This document shows positions 52,162-60,980 of a stretch of DNA of 64,000 nt, piece by piece. The notes under the pieces were generated by a model, which was not told the origin of the DNA, ran no database searches, and saw only the letters and a list, made by a program, of their open reading frames with translations. This stretch comes from Actinoplanes subtropicus (lineage in GTDB: Bacteria > Actinomycetota > Actinomycetes > Mycobacteriales > Micromonosporaceae). The stretch spans positions 186,001-250,000 of the forward strand of contig NZ_JOJL01000026.1 of assembly GCF_000721705.1 (NCBI RefSeq), read 5' to 3'. The translations under genes and the position numbers were made by a program. Positions within the stretch are counted from its first letter, which is position 1. Each line of letters begins with the position of its first letter.

Positions 52162-53055
52162 TCAGTCCCTTCCCACCAGCCGGACGAACGCGTCGTCCAG
52201 GCTGGCCTGCTCGATCCGGAGGTCGTTCGCGATGATCTGGTGGGCGGCCAGCACCGAGGTGACCGCGTGCAGCAGGTTGCCGGTGCCGACGACCTCGATC
52301 TGCGGGCCGTGCCGCTCGACCGCGCTCACCTCGGGCGCGGCCAGCAGCAGCGCGTCGTCGACCGGCACCGACGGGCGGAACCGGATCCGCTGCTCGGCGC
52401 TGATCGCGTCGACCAGGCCGGCCGGCGTGTCCAGCGCGACGACCTCGCCGCGGTCGATCACGGCGAGCCGGTCGCAGAGCCGGGCCGCCTCCTCCATGAA
52501 GTGCGTGACCAGCACGATCGTCACGCCGGTGTCGCGGATCGACTCGATCAGGTCCCAGGTGTCCCGGCGGGCCTGCGGGTCGAGCCCGGTGGTGAGCTCG
52601 TCGAGGATCGCGATCTCGGGATCGCCGATCAGCGCGAGGGCGATCGAGAGCCGCTGCTTGCGGCCGCCGGAGAGCTTCGCGTAGCGGGAACCCAGATCCC
52701 CGGATAGGCCGAGCTTGGCGGCCAGTGCCCGCCAGTCGGCCGGCTCCGGGTAGAAGGCGCTGTAGAGCTCGAGCGCCTCGCGTACGGAAATCTTGTCCGG
52801 AAGTTGACTTTCCTGCAGCTGCACGCCGACCGTACGCCGGAGCGAGGGGTCGCGAGGGGGACGGCCGAGCACGGTGATCGTGCCGCCGTCGGGTTTGCGC
52901 AGGCCGGCCACGCACTCGACCGTGGTGGTCTTGCCGGCGCCGTTCGGGCCGAGGATGCCGAAGATCTCGCCGCGCTCGACGGTGAACGAGACGTCTCGTA
53001 CCGCGAGCGTGTCCCCGTAGCGCTTCCGCAGGTTCGTTACCTCGATGACTGGCAT
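52162..53055 (-). CDS. ABC transporter ATP-binding protein (DrrA-like)
   Basis: A 297-residue ATPase. Walker A is GPNGAGKTT, signature LSGGRKQRLSIALAL, Walker B IAILDELTTGLDPQ and the switch His in VTHFMEEAA. The C-terminal ~75 residues are the extra domain seen in DrrA-type proteins. In the signature the usual Gln after GG is Arg. First gene of the ATPase-permease-kinase-regulator operon. Confidence 0.93.
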   Translation of the reverse strand: MPVIEVTNLRKRYGDTLAVRDVSFTVERGEIFGILGPNGAGKTTTVECVAGLRKPDGGTITVLGRPPRDPSLRRTVGVQLQESQLPDKISVREALELYSAFYPEPADWRALAAKLGLSGDLGSRYAKLSGGRKQRLSIALALIGDPEIAILDELTTGLDPQARRDTWDLIESIRDTGVTIVLVTHFMEEAARLCDRLAVIDRGEVVALDTPAGLVDAISAEQRIRFRPSVPVDDALLLAAPEVSAVERHGPQIEVVGTGNLLHAVTSVLAAHQIIANDLRIEQASLDDAFVRLVGRD

Positions 53056-53136
53056 GCATCGAGCGTCGCGTGGATCGACCGCCGCCGAATCGACCGGCGA
53101 GCGAAGCTTTCGATCAACCGGTTGGTGGATGCCGGA

Positions 53137-54324
53137 CTACGACGCGACCGCCTCGGCGCCCTTCCGGCGGCCGGCGACCGCCGCGTAGACCGAGCCGACC
53201 TGGGCTGCCACCCGCCTCCAGGAGTACGCCTGGCGGGCGCGATCCAGCGCGGCCGTCGCGTACGCGAACCTGCGCACCTTGTCGTTGACCAGCCGGCGCA
53301 GGGCCCCGCCGAGGGCTCGCGGGTCGCGGGCCGGCACCAGGTCGCCGGTCAGCCCGTCGACCACCGCCTCGGTCAGGCCGCCCACGGCGGTCCCCACGAT
53401 CGGCACGCCGCAGGCCATCGCCTCCAGCGCCGAGGTTTCCGTCTCCTCCTGCCAGGGCGCCGCCACCAGCAGGTCGGCCGAGCGGTACCAGCCCGGCATC
53501 TCCGCCCACGGCACCCGACCGACCAGCCGGAACCGGTCGGCGACCTGCAGTTTCTCGGCCAGGGCGCGCAGCGTGCGGGCGCCCGGGTCGGCGGGCAGTT
53601 GCTCGGGGGCGGGGCCGCCGACGACGATCACCTCGGCGCCGGGCACGTAGGGCATCGCCCGGATGACGTCGCCGAAGCCCTTGCGCTCGACGAGCTTGCC
53701 GACCGACAGGATGCGCGGCCGTTGCGGGTCGCGCTCGACGGCCGGGCCCTCGGGGGTGAAACGCTCCGAATCGACCCCGGCGGGCACCACGGCCAGTTGC
53801 GTCCTGGGCACGCCGATGCGCACCAGGTCGCGTACCTCGTCCTGATTCTGCGCCACCACCCGGTCGACGGCGCGGCCCAGCGCCCGCTCGTAGCCGGACC
53901 GCGACGGCTTGCCGCCGGCGGTCGCCTCGATCTCGCCGAGCTCGTGGAACGACTGCACCACGGGAATGCCGAGCCGGCGGGCGGCGGTGACGGCGGCCAG
54001 GCCACCGGTCCAGAAGTGCGCGTGCAGCACGTCCGGCGTCCAGGACGCGCCCCGCCAGTGCTCCCCCAGCCACCGGGCGAACTCGCCCATGTGCGGCAGC
54101 AGGAGATCGGGCGGGATGACCTGCGGCGGGCCGGCCGGGACGCGGACCACCCGGATGCCGCCCGGGGTGGTGACCTCGTCGGCCGCCGCCGGATCGTCGC
54201 GGCGGGTGTAGACGCGGACGTCGTGGCCGAGCTCGGCGAGAGCGGCGGACAGGTCGGCCACGTGGTTCGGCCGGCCGCCGTCGCTCGAGGGGCTGGCGTG
54301 CTCGGAGATCATCGCGATGCGCAC
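53137..54324 (-). CDS. Glycosyltransferase family 4
   Basis: A 395-residue GT-B retaining glycosyltransferase. N-domain: RIAMISEHASPSSDGGRPNHV and DVLHAHFWTGGLAA; C-domain: LSVGKLVERKGFGDVIRAM and the E-x7-E element in EETETSALEAMACGVPIVG. GTG 54324 follows GGAGGGG at 5 bases. Many homologues use nucleotide sugars to make mycothiol precursors or envelope glycans; the acceptor cannot be told here. It appears monocistronic. Confidence 0.88.
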   Translation of the reverse strand: MRIAMISEHASPSSDGGRPNHVADLSAALAELGHDVRVYTRRDDPAAADEVTTPGGIRVVRVPAGPPQVIPPDLLLPHMGEFARWLGEHWRGASWTPDVLHAHFWTGGLAAVTAARRLGIPVVQSFHELGEIEATAGGKPSRSGYERALGRAVDRVVAQNQDEVRDLVRIGVPRTQLAVVPAGVDSERFTPEGPAVERDPQRPRILSVGKLVERKGFGDVIRAMPYVPGAEVIVVGGPAPEQLPADPGARTLRALAEKLQVADRFRLVGRVPWAEMPGWYRSADLLVAAPWQEETETSALEAMACGVPIVGTAVGGLTEAVVDGLTGDLVPARDPRALGGALRRLVNDKVRRFAYATAALDRARQAYSWRRVAAQVGSVYAAVAGRRKGAEAVAS

Positions 54325-54416
54325 GGGGTCCCCTCCGGGTCGGCGACGGTGACGCGTTGCTTCTGCCCGACGCCCAAATCGGTAAACATCGCCGAGGCCC
54401 AGGCTACCCGCCGGCT

Positions 54417-55295
54417 TCAGCCGACGGTCTGGAACGAGCGCTTCGCGAAGCCCATCATGTAGCCGTCGATCGCGGTCCGGACCGGGGCCTCCGGGTCGGT
54501 GGCCGCGCCCAGCGTCACGAACAGCGGCAGGTAGTGGTCGGGCGTCGGGTGCGCGTACGGCATGCCCGGCGCCCGCCGATAGTTTGCCAGGGTGTCGACA
54601 TCCCCGCGGGCCAGCGCGTCGCCGACCCAGGCGTCGAAGTCGGCGGACCAGGCCGGAATCTGGCCGGACATCATCTCCCGGGTGATGAACGGCAGCCCGT
54701 GCGTCATGAAGCCGGAGCCGATCACCAGCACGCCCTCCGCCCGCAGCGAGCGCAGCCGGGCGCCCAGGGCCAGCAGCCGGGACGGGTCGTGGGTGGGCAT
54801 GCTCAGCTGCAGCACCGGGACGTCGGCCAGCGGGTACATCGCCATCAGCGGGACCCACGCGCCGTGGTCCAGGCCACGGCTCGGGTGCTGGTGGACCGGC
54901 TCGGCCCCGGGCATGGCGCCGGCCACCCGGCGGGCCAGCGCCGACGCGTCCGGAGTCGGATATTTCATCCCGTAATAGCGCGGGTGGAAGCCGCCGAAGT
55001 CGTAAACCAGGGGCGTACGCGCGGCCGGCGCGGAGAGCATGAGCGGCGCGCTCTCCCAGTGCGCCGACACGATCAGGACGGCGCGCGGCCGGGGCATCGA
55101 CTGGGCCCAGGCGAACAGCTGACGCAGCCACGGGCCGTCGTCGAACAGCGGCGGGGCGCCGTGGCTGAGGTAGAGCGCCGGCAGCGGGCCGTCGGCCGGC
55201 GTCCAGTCGCGCTGGGCCCGGGCCGCGGGCAGTGCTTCGAGCAGGAATTCGTCATACGCGCCGGCCGGCACCGCCGGATCGAAGATCGAGGACAT
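54417..55295 (-). CDS. Class III extradiol ring-cleavage dioxygenase (DODA/LigB type)
   Basis: A 292-residue iron- or zinc-dependent oxygenase of the DODA/YgiD group. Metal-binding His are in LYLSHGAPPLF and FHPRYYGMKYP, and the catalytic His lies in RGLDHGAWVPLM; GSGFMTHGL and AHPTPDHYLPL are also family marks. Its ATG overlaps the MarR stop by one base (TGATG), so expression is coupled to the regulator. Substrate unknown; catecholic compounds are plausible. Confidence 0.88.
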   Translation of the reverse strand: MSSIFDPAVPAGAYDEFLLEALPAARAQRDWTPADGPLPALYLSHGAPPLFDDGPWLRQLFAWAQSMPRPRAVLIVSAHWESAPLMLSAPAARTPLVYDFGGFHPRYYGMKYPTPDASALARRVAGAMPGAEPVHQHPSRGLDHGAWVPLMAMYPLADVPVLQLSMPTHDPSRLLALGARLRSLRAEGVLVIGSGFMTHGLPFITREMMSGQIPAWSADFDAWVGDALARGDVDTLANYRRAPGMPYAHPTPDHYLPLFVTLGAATDPEAPVRTAIDGYMMGFAKRSFQTVG

Positions 55296-55795
55296 CAGGG
55301 GGCCTTCCGGACGGTGGGACAGCGATCGTTCGGCGCGACGGCGCCGAGGATGCGGCGGCCGATCTCGCCCAGCTGGCGCTGCTGGGGCTTGGTGAGCGGG
55401 TCGAAGACGAACCGGCGGACCGCCTCGACGTGGCCCGGGGCGGTGGCGACGACCTTGGCCCAGCCCTCCTCGGTGAGGGCGGCCAGCGTGTAGCGGCCGT
55501 CGGTCGGGTCGGGCGAGCGGCGGACCCAGCCGCGCCGCTCCAGCCGGGAGACCACCTGGGAGAGGCGGGGCAGTGAGCCCTCGGCGACGGCGGCCAGATC
55601 ACTCATCCGCATCGTGTGCGACTCGGCCATGGAGAGGCCGGACAACACGAGGTACTCGAAATGGGTCAGGCCGGCGTCGCGCTGCAGCTGGGCGTCGAGC
55701 GCGCCGGGCAGATGCATCAGGACGGCGGCGACGGACATCCACGTCTCCTGCTCGTCGCCGGCCAGCCAGCGGGGCTCCGATTCGGCTTCCACCAC
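55295..55795 (-). CDS. MarR-family transcriptional regulator
   Basis: A 166-residue regulator with the winged helix-turn-helix of the MarR family (HFEYLVLSGLSMAE, MRMSDLAAVAEGSLPRLSQVVSRLERRGWVRRSPDPTDGRY). GTG 55795 is close to a perfect TTAACGCGTTAA palindrome, suggesting autoregulation. It forms an operon with the dioxygenase gene and is divergent from the DoxX-like gene. Confidence 0.9.
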   Translation of the reverse strand: MVEAESEPRWLAGDEQETWMSVAAVLMHLPGALDAQLQRDAGLTHFEYLVLSGLSMAESHTMRMSDLAAVAEGSLPRLSQVVSRLERRGWVRRSPDPTDGRYTLAALTEEGWAKVVATAPGHVEAVRRFVFDPLTKPQQRQLGEIGRRILGAVAPNDRCPTVRKAP

Positions 55796-55806
55796 GCCAG
55801 CATAGC

Positions 55807-55818
55807 TTAACGCGTTAA
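55807..55818. promoter_or_regulatory. Perfect TTAACGCGTTAA palindrome (probable MarR operator)
   Basis: A 12-bp perfect palindrome 11 bases upstream of the marR start, in the 103-base gap between the divergent marR and doxX-like genes. Its AT-rich arms around CGCG fit a MarR-type operator, and it would overlap the marR promoter. Confidence 0.65.
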
Positions 55819-55898
55819 CCGCCGATCACTTGCAGCGTGAAGTAACTTCCCGTACGGTGCGGTTCACTCGTCAACTCATCGCGGCCGTGGAGGGCCTT

Positions 55899-56273
55899 GT
55901 GAACGTGGTTTTGTGGATCATTGCGGGTCTGCTCGCCCTCGCCTTTCTCGCCGCCGGCTCGATGAAGCTGCTGCGTTCGAAGGAGCAGCTCAAGGAGGCC
56001 GGCATGGGCTGGACCGACGACTTCCCGGCGGGCACGGTCAAGCTGATCGGCGGGCTGGAGGTGCTGGCCGCGATCGGGCTGATCCTGCCGCCGGCGCTCG
56101 GCATCGCGCCGGTGCTGGCGCCGCTCGCGGCCACCGGGCTGGTGCTCGTCATGCTCGGCGCGATCGTGGTGCACACGCGCCGCAAGGAGAACCAGATGGT
56201 GATCGGCAACCTGGTGTTGCTGGCGCTGGCCGTCGTGGTGGTCTGGGGTCGCTTCGGGCCCTATTCGTTCTGA
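55899..56273 (+). CDS. DoxX-like membrane protein
   Basis: A 124-residue protein with four helices (VVLWIIAGLLALAFLAAGSMKLL, VKLIGGLEVLAAIGLILPPAL, LAATGLVLVMLGAIVV, VIGNLVLLALAVVVVW), matching the DoxX family. GTG 55899 has GGAGGG 5 bases upstream and gives the usual N-terminus; the frame opens at 55830. It is divergent from the MarR-dioxygenase operon and may be co-regulated. Confidence 0.82.
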   Translation: MNVVLWIIAGLLALAFLAAGSMKLLRSKEQLKEAGMGWTDDFPAGTVKLIGGLEVLAAIGLILPPALGIAPVLAPLAATGLVLVMLGAIVVHTRRKENQMVIGNLVLLALAVVVVWGRFGPYSF

Positions 56274-56989
56274 TCGGTGCGGACGGTCAGGGTGCCGATG
56301 CCGGCGTGGGCGGTTATCGCGTACCGGTCGCTGGTCTTGCTCCAACCCGGCGTTTGCACGACGGAGCGGAACGTGATCGCCTGGCCGGCGCGGGTCCAGG
56401 GCAGGTCGGCGTAGCCGGCGCCGCGGTCCAGCTCGAGGCGCATCGGGTCGCCGCTCAGCACGACGCTGCCGACCGGGCCGTCCAGCGTGATCGGGACGGT
56501 GCCGGCGGGCGGCGGCAGGCGCACCTCGACCAGGCCGGAGGCGCCCAGGGCGAGCCGGGTGAGGCGGCAACGGCGCAGGTCCAGCTCCTGCTCTCCGGCG
56601 CCGGCCGGCAGCGCGATCGACCAGCGGACGTCCCGGTTGAGCACGACGCGCACCTCGTCCGGGCCGTCCCCGCCGGTCGGCAGCAGGCTCGCCCGGACGG
56701 TGCCGTTCTCGCTGGTCACGCGCGGTTCGAGGCCGGAGTCGCCGGGGGTGCTGATGCGGTAGAGCAGGCCGGGCAGGGTGGCCGTGGTGACCTGGACGCG
56801 GGAGGCGCCGTCGGCCACCGTCAAGTACGCGCCGGTGCGATCCAGGAGCGGGCCGGCCGCCACGTGGTCCGACCGGTCGGCGGCGGCCGGTGCCGCGGTC
56901 CGGGGCGCGCACCCGAGCAGGGCACTGACCAGCGATAATGTGACGATTGTCCGGAACCTTGAGCCGCGGGGACGCAATCCGTGGGGCAC
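56261..56989 (-). CDS. Putative lipoprotein, beta-rich
   Basis: A 242-residue exported protein with a lipobox (LVSALLGC; Cys near residue 30), so probably lipid-anchored to the membrane outer face. The mature part is a repetitive beta-strand sequence (VRVVLNRDVRWSIALPAGAGE, LVEVRLPPPAGTVPITLDGPVGSVVLSG), resembling DUF4097-like beta-helix proteins. The start is uncertain (GTG 56989 or TTG 56977). It overlaps the DoxX-like gene by 13 bases, tail to tail. Confidence 0.68.
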   Translation of the reverse strand: MPHGLRPRGSRFRTIVTLSLVSALLGCAPRTAAPAAADRSDHVAAGPLLDRTGAYLTVADGASRVQVTTATLPGLLYRISTPGDSGLEPRVTSENGTVRASLLPTGGDGPDEVRVVLNRDVRWSIALPAGAGEQELDLRRCRLTRLALGASGLVEVRLPPPAGTVPITLDGPVGSVVLSGDPMRLELDRGAGYADLPWTRAGQAITFRSVVQTPGWSKTSDRYAITAHAGIGTLTVRTDQNE

Positions 56990-57056
56990 TATCGGACAAC
57001 GGAGAATCGGCCGAACGGGTGACGGCGATCCCGGTTGATCACGACAAACTGGTCGA

Positions 57057-57257
57057 ATGCGTTCTGCCGGATTCCTGTCCGACCGCCAGCGCCGGTTCGC
57101 CTGGCTCGGTTTTCTGCTGGCCGCCTTCCAGGCCCCGCTGGCTGCCAAGGTCATCGACGACGCCTCCTGGCTGTTCGCCGTGGTCGTCGCCCTGCTGGTG
57201 GCCACGGTGATCCTCGCCGACGACGCGCAGCGCCGGCGCCCCACGCCCTCGGAGTAG
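57057..57257 (+). CDS. Small two-span membrane protein
   Basis: A possible 66-residue protein with two hydrophobic stretches (FAWLGFLLAAFQAPLAA and WLFAVVVALLVATVIL) and charged ends. No strong ribosome site precedes ATG 57057 and no family is known. It is divergent from the lipoprotein gene. Confidence 0.45.
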   Translation: MRSAGFLSDRQRRFAWLGFLLAAFQAPLAAKVIDDASWLFAVVVALLVATVILADDAQRRRPTPSE

Positions 57258-57321
57258 CGCTACCCGGCTGCACCTGTCGGGCGAACCGTTCGCGAACCCG
57301 GGCTCCGTAACTTTTCCTCTC

Positions 57322-57678
57322 ATGAATGGCCTGTTCAGCGGCGCCGCCGCCCGTGCTGCCCTCCGTTCCGCCTACGCCTGCCTCGCCGAGCTGCACGACA
57401 CCGTGGGTGTCGCCGGCCTCGACGCCGCCGACGCCAACCCGGGTCTGATGGCGGTCGTCGACCAGCACGCCGCCGGCATCCGCGACAGCCTGTCGGTCGA
57501 CGTCCGGCCGCTCACCGCGGTGATCCTCGCGGCCTACGCCGAGGGGGTGCGGGACGCCGCGTTCACGCACGGCTGGCGCCCGCCGGTCGGCGCGTTCGAC
57601 TGGACCGAGGACGACTGGGTGATGCGCCGGCTGCTCGCCGTGTGCGCGCTCGCGCGTACGCTGCCGGACCCCAGCTGA
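57322..57678 (+). CDS. DUF6401-like protein
   Basis: A 118-residue helical protein resembling the actinobacterial DUF6401 family: MNGLFSGAAARAALRSAYACLAEL, NPGLMAVVDQHAAGIRDSL, LAAYAEGVRDAAFTHGW and DWVMRRLLAVCALA. The family is linked by name to natural-product loci, but its function is unknown. A strong terminator follows at 57714. Confidence 0.65.
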   Translation: MNGLFSGAAARAALRSAYACLAELHDTVGVAGLDAADANPGLMAVVDQHAAGIRDSLSVDVRPLTAVILAAYAEGVRDAAFTHGWRPPVGAFDWTEDDWVMRRLLAVCALARTLPDPS

Positions 57679-57713
57679 GGCAGTAACCACCGATACAGGC
57701 TGTCCGTCTCGTC

Positions 57714-57751
57714 GGGGCCGGCGCCGGGTTTTCCCGGCGCCGGCCCCCCTT
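57714..57751 (+). terminator. Very stable 15-bp terminator hairpin
   Basis: GGGGCCGGCGCCGGG (57714-57728) and CCCGGCGCCGGCCCC (57733-57747) pair perfectly around a TTTT loop, followed by CCTT. It lies 36 bases after the DUF6401 stop. Confidence 0.8.
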
Positions 57752-57835
57752 GATTTCCGTGCAACTGCGTCAAGAATCGGACGGACGGAGGGCGGGGGAT
57801 CGTCCGAATGGCCGAGTGCGGTTACGCTTTTGGTC

Positions 57836-59977
57836 ATGGCTGGGACGCGTGGGGTGAGCTCCTCGATGGCGCCCGCCTTGCCCGTGCCGGGCCTGCGCAG
57901 CTGTGCCGATCTGACGGCGGCCATCGATTGGTCCGCGACCGGGCTCGGGCCGCGCGACCGGTGGGACCAGGCCGTGGCGGCCGCCGTCGAGCTGGTGCTG
58001 GCCTCGCCGATGCCGATGGCGGTCAGCTTCGGCGACGACTTCGTGCTGCTCTACAACGATGCGTATGCGGATCTGATCGGCGCCCTGCACCCGGCGGCGC
58101 TGGGCCGTCCGGCGGCCGAGGCGTTCGGCGAGCTGTGGCCCTCTCCCGGTTTTGGCGGCGTGATCGAGGACGTGTATCGCGGCGGCCAGCCGTTCCTGGA
58201 GGCCGAGACCCAGCTGACCGTGGCGCGGACCGAGGGCGGCCGGCCCGAGCAGGCCTTCCTCACCCGCGGCCACTCGGCGGTCCGCGACTCCCGGGGCGCG
58301 ATCGCCGGCGTGCTGACCGTCGCCGCGGTGACCACCCAGGTGACCCGCCGCCTGCAGAATCTCGGCGAGCTGACCGCCCGGCTGGCCGGCGCGCTCACCA
58401 TCGACGACGTGGCCCGGGTGGTGCTGGGCTATCTGATCGACTCGTTCGACGTCGACCACTGCAAGTTCGCGGTCGACGACGGCGCCGCGTTCCGCGCGGT
58501 CCGCCGGATCCGCGGCGAGGTGCTGGACGAGGCCGACGAGCGCCTTCCGCCGGTGTGGAAGCCGCTGCCCGACGAGGACCGGTTCCCGCTGGTCGCCGCC
58601 GCGCGGGTCGGCCGGCCGCTGTTCGTCGCGGACGGCGAGCCGCTCGGCGCGGTGGCGGTCGACCGGCACGAGCGCCGGATCCGGGCGCTGGCCGCGCTGC
58701 CGCTGCGGACCGCGTCGCTGACCGGCGCGCTGAGCATCGGCTACCGCGAGCCGCACACCTGGCTGCCGGCCGAGCGGGCGCTGCTGAGCGCGGCCGCCCA
58801 GCTGGTGGGGCAGGCGGCCGAGCGGGCCCGCCGGTTCGAGGCCCAGCACGGCACCGCCCAGCTGCTGCAGCGCAGCATGCTCCCGGAACACCTGCCCGAG
58901 CTGGAACACTTCCGGATAGCCGCCCGGTACGCCCCCGGCGTCGACGGCAACGCGGCCGGCGGCGACTTCTACGACGCGTTCCGGCTGGCCGACGGCCGGC
59001 TCGCGATCGTGCTGGGCGACGTGGCCGGCCACGACGTGCGGGCCGCCGCGGTGATGGGCCAGGTGCGGGCCGCGCTGCGGGCGCTGGCGCTGACCACCGC
59101 CGAGCCGCCCGAGGTGCTGGCCGGGCTGGACCGGCTGGTCGGCTCGCTGGGCGCCGAGTCGCGCAACGAGGAGATCTTCGTGACCGTCGTCTACGGGGTG
59201 CTCGACCCGGCCGACGGCACGATCACGCTGGCCAGTGCCGGCCACCCGCCGCCGGTGTTGCGCCGCGCGAGCGTGGCCGGCGAGCCGCCCACGGCCGAGC
59301 TGGTGAAGGTGCCGCCGGGCGCGCCGCTCGGGCTCGGCGGCCGGTGGCAGACCGGTCAGGTGCGGCTCGAGCCGGGCGACACGATCATGCTGTTCAGCGA
59401 CGGGATGGTCGAGCGTCGCGGCCGGTCGCTGAACGAGGGGCTGGACGCGCTGGTCGCGGCGGCCGCGTCGGCGACCAGCGGCGACCCGCGCAACCTCTGC
59501 TCGCTGGCCACCGCGGCGGTGCCCGGCCCGCCGACCGACGACGACGTGGCGGTGCTCGCGGTGGAGCGGGCGGTGACCCGCAGCCGGTCGGATTCCATGC
59601 GGGTGGCGGCCGAACCGACCGGGCCGAGCCGGGTACGCCACTGGATGACCAACCGCCTACGCGAGTGGGACGTCCCCGAGCCGGTGATCGCCTCGGCCGT
59701 GCTGTGCACCAGCGAGCTCACCACCAACGCCCTGCTGCACGCCGGCACCCCGGCCCAGGTGGAGATCGACCTCAACGCCGAGCGGCTGCTCGTCTCGGTG
59801 GCCGACACCGGCACCCGGGGCAGCGTGATCCGCACGCACGACGGGATGGGCAGCCTGTCCAGCCGCGGCCGCGGGCTCGGGCTGATCGAGGAGCTGAGCG
59901 ACTCCTGGGGCACCGACCCGTCGGTGCGGGGCTCGACGGTGTGGTTCGAAATCTTGATCCACTCCACTGTCGACTGA
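57836..59977 (+). CDS. PP2C-type (SpoIIE) phosphatase with PAS, GAF and anti-sigma-type kinase domains
   Basis: A 713-residue signalling protein. Order: PAS-like domain (~40-170), GAF domain (~190-350), PP2C/SpoIIE phosphatase (~365-560; GGDFYDAF, LGDVAGHDVRAA, FSDGMVE, DDDVAVLAV supply metal Asp) and an RsbW-type HATPase (~590-705; ELTTNALLHA, DTGTRGS, GRGLGLIEEL). It could dephosphorylate an anti-anti-sigma factor and bind or phosphorylate it as well, joining both arms of a partner switch. ATG 57836 is used; a TTG is two codons earlier. Confidence 0.9.
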   Translation: MAGTRGVSSSMAPALPVPGLRSCADLTAAIDWSATGLGPRDRWDQAVAAAVELVLASPMPMAVSFGDDFVLLYNDAYADLIGALHPAALGRPAAEAFGELWPSPGFGGVIEDVYRGGQPFLEAETQLTVARTEGGRPEQAFLTRGHSAVRDSRGAIAGVLTVAAVTTQVTRRLQNLGELTARLAGALTIDDVARVVLGYLIDSFDVDHCKFAVDDGAAFRAVRRIRGEVLDEADERLPPVWKPLPDEDRFPLVAAARVGRPLFVADGEPLGAVAVDRHERRIRALAALPLRTASLTGALSIGYREPHTWLPAERALLSAAAQLVGQAAERARRFEAQHGTAQLLQRSMLPEHLPELEHFRIAARYAPGVDGNAAGGDFYDAFRLADGRLAIVLGDVAGHDVRAAAVMGQVRAALRALALTTAEPPEVLAGLDRLVGSLGAESRNEEIFVTVVYGVLDPADGTITLASAGHPPPVLRRASVAGEPPTAELVKVPPGAPLGLGGRWQTGQVRLEPGDTIMLFSDGMVERRGRSLNEGLDALVAAAASATSGDPRNLCSLATAAVPGPPTDDDVAVLAVERAVTRSRSDSMRVAAEPTGPSRVRHWMTNRLREWDVPEPVIASAVLCTSELTTNALLHAGTPAQVEIDLNAERLLVSVADTGTRGSVIRTHDGMGSLSSRGRGLGLIEELSDSWGTDPSVRGSTVWFEILIHSTVD

Positions 59978-60137
59978 TCACCTGTTTAACAGTCGCGTTA
60001 CATTCAAACCGTCAACCCATTACCGTACGTAGCCGAAACACGCGCTAAAACGGGCATTGAACCCTTGGGTAGTGACGAAGCGTATTGGGTGTCGTAAGGT
60101 GTTGAGGGACTTGGGGACATCCAACTTGGAGCGGCGA

Positions 60138-60920
60138 ATGCGGATCAGGGGCTTTGCGCCATCGACCCCTTGCTGGGTGGAATTGACCACGGCGGAGCCG
60201 GCTCGGGCGGCCCGTTTCTACGGCGAGCTGTTCGGCTGGGAGGTCGACGGCGATCACTTCCTGCTGGACGGCCGCGCGGTCGCCGGCCTCAGCGGGAGCC
60301 GGTCCGACCGGCCCGACGGATGGCTGACGTACCTGGCCGCGCCCGATCTCGACGGGACGATGGACCGGGTGCGATCGGCGGAAGGCCGGCTCCGGACCCG
60401 CCCGGAAGAGCGACCCGGCGCCCGTAGCGCGATCGTCGCGGACGCCGACGGCGCGATGTTCGGCCTCTGGCAGCCGAACGGGTTCGCCGGCACCCAGGTG
60501 CGCGGCGAGCCCGGCACGATGGCCTGGTCCGACCTGCTGACCGACAACGTGGCCGGGGCGACGGCGTTCTACGGCTCGGTGTTCGGCTGGACGCTGACCC
60601 ACGAGTTCGGCAGCGGCGAGTGGCTCTCCGAGGCGCACGACTCGGTGGCCGGCGTGATCTCCGGCCGCCACGACCGGCGCTGGCAGCCATCCTTCCAGGT
60701 GGCCGACTGCCCGGAACTGGCCGACCACGTCGGACGGCTGGGCGGCCGGGTGACCGCGGGGCCGACCGAGATGGGCCTCGGCCGGTACGTCGAGATCGTC
60801 GACCCGGCCGGCGCGCCCTTCGCGATCACGGCGCCGCTGCCGCGCCCGGTCGAGCTGTCGGTGGCCTACAACGACATCATCGGTCTCGAGCTGACCTATG
60901 GCGGCTCGGCGGCCTTCTGA
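60138..60920 (+). CDS. Two-domain VOC-family protein (CFP-30B-like)
   Basis: A 260-residue protein with two VOC modules in tandem: CWVELTTAEPARAARFYGELFGWEV (first) and AWSDLLTDNVAGATAFYGSVFGWTL (second), ending GRYVEIVDPAGAPFAI. This architecture is common in actinobacteria and often called a hydroxylase, without proof. ATG 60138 has GGAG 6 bases upstream. It precedes the P450 gene by 60 bases. Confidence 0.85.
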   Translation: MRIRGFAPSTPCWVELTTAEPARAARFYGELFGWEVDGDHFLLDGRAVAGLSGSRSDRPDGWLTYLAAPDLDGTMDRVRSAEGRLRTRPEERPGARSAIVADADGAMFGLWQPNGFAGTQVRGEPGTMAWSDLLTDNVAGATAFYGSVFGWTLTHEFGSGEWLSEAHDSVAGVISGRHDRRWQPSFQVADCPELADHVGRLGGRVTAGPTEMGLGRYVEIVDPAGAPFAITAPLPRPVELSVAYNDIIGLELTYGGSAAF

Positions 60921-60980
60921 CGCTACCATCCTATTTGGAGGGTTCACCATACGCGTAGGTTCCCGAGCGGGAGGCATGCC

